A stretch of DNA of 8,628 bases from NCBI GenBank assembly GCA_030729445.1, contig JANQXJ010000036.1, positions 1 through 8,628 on the forward strand. The letters run 5' to 3'. Each line of letters opens with the position of its first letter. Position 1 is the first letter of the stretch. Positions 6,698 to 8,628 of the stretch are shown here, piece by piece. The notes under the pieces are model-generated. The model was given only the letters and a program-made list of their open reading frames with translations. It was not told where the DNA came from and searched no databases. The DNA is from Limnohabitans sp. (GTDB lineage Bacteria; Pseudomonadota; Gammaproteobacteria; Burkholderiales; Burkholderiaceae_C). Both the position numbers and the translations under genes were made by a program.

Positions 6698-6738
6698 CAC
6701 GCCGTGAGGCGTTTTGCCACCACGCCGTGAGGCGTTTT
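6698..6738 (+). repeat. Two tandem 18-base direct repeats, each a hairpin plus T-run
   Basis: CACGCCGTGAGGCGTTTT occurs exactly at 6698-6715 and again at 6721-6738, a 23-base period with five bases between. Each copy folds as ACGCC-GTGA-GGCGT, a 5-bp stem with a GNRA-type loop. The perfect duplication suggests a recent copy event or retained function. Confidence 0.9.
6699..6715 (+). terminator. First GTGA-loop hairpin with short T-run
   Basis: Stem ACGCC (6699-6703) and GGCGT (6708-6712) with loop GTGA, followed by a run of only four T ending at 6715. As a terminator it is weaker than the second copy. Confidence 0.5.
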
Positions 6739-6741
6739 TTT
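6722..6741 (+). terminator. Second GTGA-loop hairpin with seven T, just before scpB
   Basis: Stem ACGCC (6722-6726) and GGCGT (6731-6735) with loop GTGA; the T-run is seven long (6735-6741). It has a complete intrinsic-terminator shape yet ends 16 bases before the scpB ATG. Either scpB transcription starts right after it, which leaves almost no room for a promoter, or transcripts read through it, which would make it an attenuator-like leader element. Confidence 0.65.
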
Positions 6742-6757
6742 CCGAAAGACCGACACC

Positions 6758-7564
6758 ATGAATACGGCGCAAGCCAAGCGTGTCCTGGAAACGGCCCTGC
6801 TGACCGCGGGCCAGCCATTGTCATTGCGCGACCTGCGCGTGCTGTTTGACGATGCGCTCGGGGCTGACACCCTGCGGCTGATGCTGCAAGAACTCGAATT
6901 GGAATGGGCGGGCAAAGGCCTGGAGCTGACCCACGTCGCCAGTGGCTGGCGTTTTCAGAGCCGACCTGAGATGCGGACCTATCTGGACCGCCTGCATCCT
7001 GAAAAGCCCCCGAAATACACCCGCGCCGTGCTGGAAACGCTGGCCATCATCGCCTACCGCCAACCGGTCACCCGGGGCGATATGGAAGACATCCGTGGCG
7101 TGACCATCGGTTCACAAATCATCAAACAACTCGAAGACCGTGGTTGGGTCGAGGTCATTGGCCACCGCGAAACCGTGGGTCGCCCCAGCCTGTTTGCCAC
7201 CACTCGCCAGTTTTTGGACGATCTGGGCCTGGCTTCGCTGGACCAGTTGCCTTTGCTGTCCCAGGTCGATTCGCCCATGTCGGCCTTGGCAGGCATGCTG
7301 GACGAGTCGCCTGCACAAGGGAGCTTGTCGCTCGAGGAAGCCCTGGCCGAGGCGGCCGAGTTGACGATGGCAGACCAGCCCAGCGCAGCCGCGCTTGTTG
7401 ACGATGCCCCCATCGCTGCCCAGAACACTCTGAACGGTGATCAAGATACCGACCAGTTCAATCCCGCATCCAGCGACCCGCTCGTTGAGCCATCTTCCGA
7501 CGCCGATCTGCCTGACGCAGCCTCTGCCAACCCCGGCCTCGGCCAAGAAAACACCCCCACATGA
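6758..7564 (+). CDS. scpB: Segregation and condensation protein ScpB
   Basis: ScpB is the winged-helix (kite) subunit that binds the ScpA kleisin of the bacterial SMC condensin complex, which organises and helps segregate the chromosome. The protein has 268 residues. The first winged-helix domain covers about 1-80. The second starts at PPKYTRAVLETLAIIAYRQP (84-103) and continues through TRGDMEDIRGV (105-115), the strongest family signature, and GRPSLFATT (141-149). Residues from about 183 onward are acidic, Ala/Pro/Ser-rich and probably disordered, longer than in compact ScpB proteins. The ATG at 6758 is preceded by weak GAAAGA (6744-6749) and gives the normal N-terminus. scpA is not adjacent, so ScpA must be encoded elsewhere. 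The stop overlaps the rluB start as ATGA, so the two genes form a coupled pair. Tandem hairpins directly upstream may control expression. Confidence 0.94.
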   Translation: MNTAQAKRVLETALLTAGQPLSLRDLRVLFDDALGADTLRLMLQELELEWAGKGLELTHVASGWRFQSRPEMRTYLDRLHPEKPPKYTRAVLETLAIIAYRQPVTRGDMEDIRGVTIGSQIIKQLEDRGWVEVIGHRETVGRPSLFATTRQFLDDLGLASLDQLPLLSQVDSPMSALAGMLDESPAQGSLSLEEALAEAAELTMADQPSAAALVDDAPIAAQNTLNGDQDTDQFNPASSDPLVEPSSDADLPDAASANPGLGQENTPT

Positions 7565-8628
7565 ACGATTCCTCCTCCAATGCACAGGGCCAGCGCCCTG
7601 GCGTGTACGCCGCCCGCAAGTCCGGCGCTCCCGCAGTGCCATCAACGCCCGCTACGCCCTACAAGGCGATCGACCTGGCCGCTGTGGTTTCTGGCCAATT
7701 CGATGACGAGGATGCTGCTGAAGAGGTGGCGCAGGATTTGGGCAAACGCGTGCTCGCGCCCCAGATCGATTCACCCAAATTGCACAAGGTGCTGGCCCAG
7801 GCCGGTATGGGCTCGCGCTTGGAGATGGAAAAACTCATCACCGAAGGCCGCATCGCCGTGAACAACGAGCCCGCCCATGTGGGCCAGCGCGTGCAATACG
7901 GTGACCAAATCAAGGTCGACGGCAAGCCGATCCGCATCCGCATCGACCCGCCGCCCGCCCGTGTGATCGCTTACCACAAGCCCGCAGGCGAGATCGTCAG
8001 CCACGATGATCCGCAAAACCGTCCCTCGGTGTTTCGCAAGCTGCCGCGCCTGCAAAACGGCAAATGGCAGTCGGTGGGCCGTCTGGACCTGAACACCGAA
8101 GGCTTGCTGCTGTTCACCAGCTCGGGCGAGCTGGCCAACCAACTCATGCACCCGCGTTTTGGTCTGGAGCGCGAGTACGCCGTGCGTGTGCTGGGGGCTC
8201 TGAGCAAGGATGAGAAGCAAAAGCTGCTGGACGGCGTGATGCTGGACGACGGACCGGCCCAGTTCGGCTCGATCGAAGACGGCGGCGGCGAGGGCTCCAA
8301 CTGCTGGTACCGCGTCACCATCTCCGAAGGCCGCAACCGCGAGGTGCGCCGCATGATGGAAGCCGTGGGCCATGCGGTCAGCCGCCTGATCCGCATTCGC
8401 TATGGTGCCATGGTGCTGCCACACGGCTTGCGCCGAGGTGCCTGGCTGGAGCTGGACGAGTCCGACATCCGTTCTTTGATGCGTGCGGCCGGCACCAGCG
8501 AGCGTCCCCGCCCGGTGTCCGAGCACCCGGTGCGAACCAACCGCAACGACCGCCGTCCCCGCACGGGTGGGCAAGGCAGGGCGGGCAGCGCCGTGCCACG
8601 CGCCAAACCCGCGGCCAAACCCAACCAG
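7561..8628 (+). CDS. rluB: 23S rRNA pseudouridine synthase RluB (RsuA family), 3' end outside window
   Basis: RluB makes pseudouridine at 2605 of 23S rRNA (E. coli numbering). The frame is open from ATG 7561, overlapping the scpB stop, to the last base: 356 codons with no stop. An N-terminal tail of about 70 residues with an acidic FDDEDAAEE patch precedes the S4 RNA-binding domain (about 72-120, beginning SPKLHKVLAQAGMGSR). The catalytic domain has YHKPAGEIVS (138-147), catalytic Asp176 within GRLDLNTEGLLL (173-184), and EGRNREVRRM (256-265), all hallmarks of the RsuA/RluB/RluE/RluF group. From about 312 the sequence becomes Arg/Pro/Gly/Ala-rich and basic, a common RNA-binding tail of betaproteobacterial RluB proteins whose length cannot be seen here. 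RluB rather than RluE or RluF is inferred from the scpB neighbour and the S4 domain with a long tail. Confidence 0.93.
   Translation, partial: MNDSSSNAQGQRPGVYAARKSGAPAVPSTPATPYKAIDLAAVVSGQFDDEDAAEEVAQDLGKRVLAPQIDSPKLHKVLAQAGMGSRLEMEKLITEGRIAVNNEPAHVGQRVQYGDQIKVDGKPIRIRIDPPPARVIAYHKPAGEIVSHDDPQNRPSVFRKLPRLQNGKWQSVGRLDLNTEGLLLFTSSGELANQLMHPRFGLEREYAVRVLGALSKDEKQKLLDGVMLDDGPAQFGSIEDGGGEGSNCWYRVTISEGRNREVRRMMEAVGHAVSRLIRIRYGAMVLPHGLRRGAWLELDESDIRSLMRAAGTSERPRPVSEHPVRTNRNDRRPRTGGQGRAGSAVPRAKPAAKPNQ

Noticed and set aside
6698..6738. Tandem repeat as a possible CRISPR array or insertion-site duplication
   Set aside because: There are only two copies with a 5-base gap, no spacers and no mobile gene; the hairpin-plus-T structure explains them better.
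7771..8574. Minus-strand open frame of 267 codons opposite rluB
   Set aside because: The plus-strand frame contains the RluB catalytic motifs; the reverse frame resembles the other His/Gln/Ala-rich shadows.

Overview
This window looks like a stretch of ordinary chromosome from a GC-rich betaproteobacterium. Burkholderiales, most likely Comamonadaceae, is the best guess. The basis is the gene order (2-oxoglutarate dehydrogenase E3 followed by zapE, divergent bamD/rluD, scpB followed by rluB), the protein sequences as I recognise them, and long antisense open frames typical of high-GC third codon positions. I see no mobile element, CRISPR array, tRNA, rRNA or sign of recent transfer. The genus cannot be fixed from this sequence alone.

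Layout. (1) Positions 1-773 hold the 3' part of a dihydrolipoyl dehydrogenase gene, followed by two hairpins; the second is a strong intrinsic-terminator candidate. (2) Positions 887-4810 hold a tightly packed plus-strand cluster: zapE (cell-division ATPase), an uncharacterised secreted helical protein, a small DUF465/YdcH-like protein, and a YoaA/DinG-type iron-sulfur DNA helicase. Each junction is a 4-base stop/start overlap (ATGA, ATGA, TTGA), which implies one transcript with coupled translation. (3) bamD lies on the minus strand (4779-5585), and its 3' end overlaps the helicase gene by 32 bases tail to tail. (4) rluD runs divergently from bamD, from about 5636 to 6628. (5) A 129-base gap (6629-6757) carries a terminator and two tandem copies of an 18-base hairpin-plus-T element. 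(6) scpB (6758-7564) and rluB (7561 to the window edge) are joined by another ATGA overlap.

The genes serve central functions: energy metabolism (E3), division and envelope (ZapE, BamD, perhaps the secreted protein), genome maintenance (helicase, ScpB) and large-subunit rRNA pseudouridylation (RluD, RluB). No obvious new system is present. The points most worth a second look are the uncharacterised secreted protein inside the zapE cluster, the tandem GTGA-loop hairpins ending 16 bases before the scpB start, the yoaA/bamD antisense overlap, and the unsettled rluD start next to the bamD promoter.
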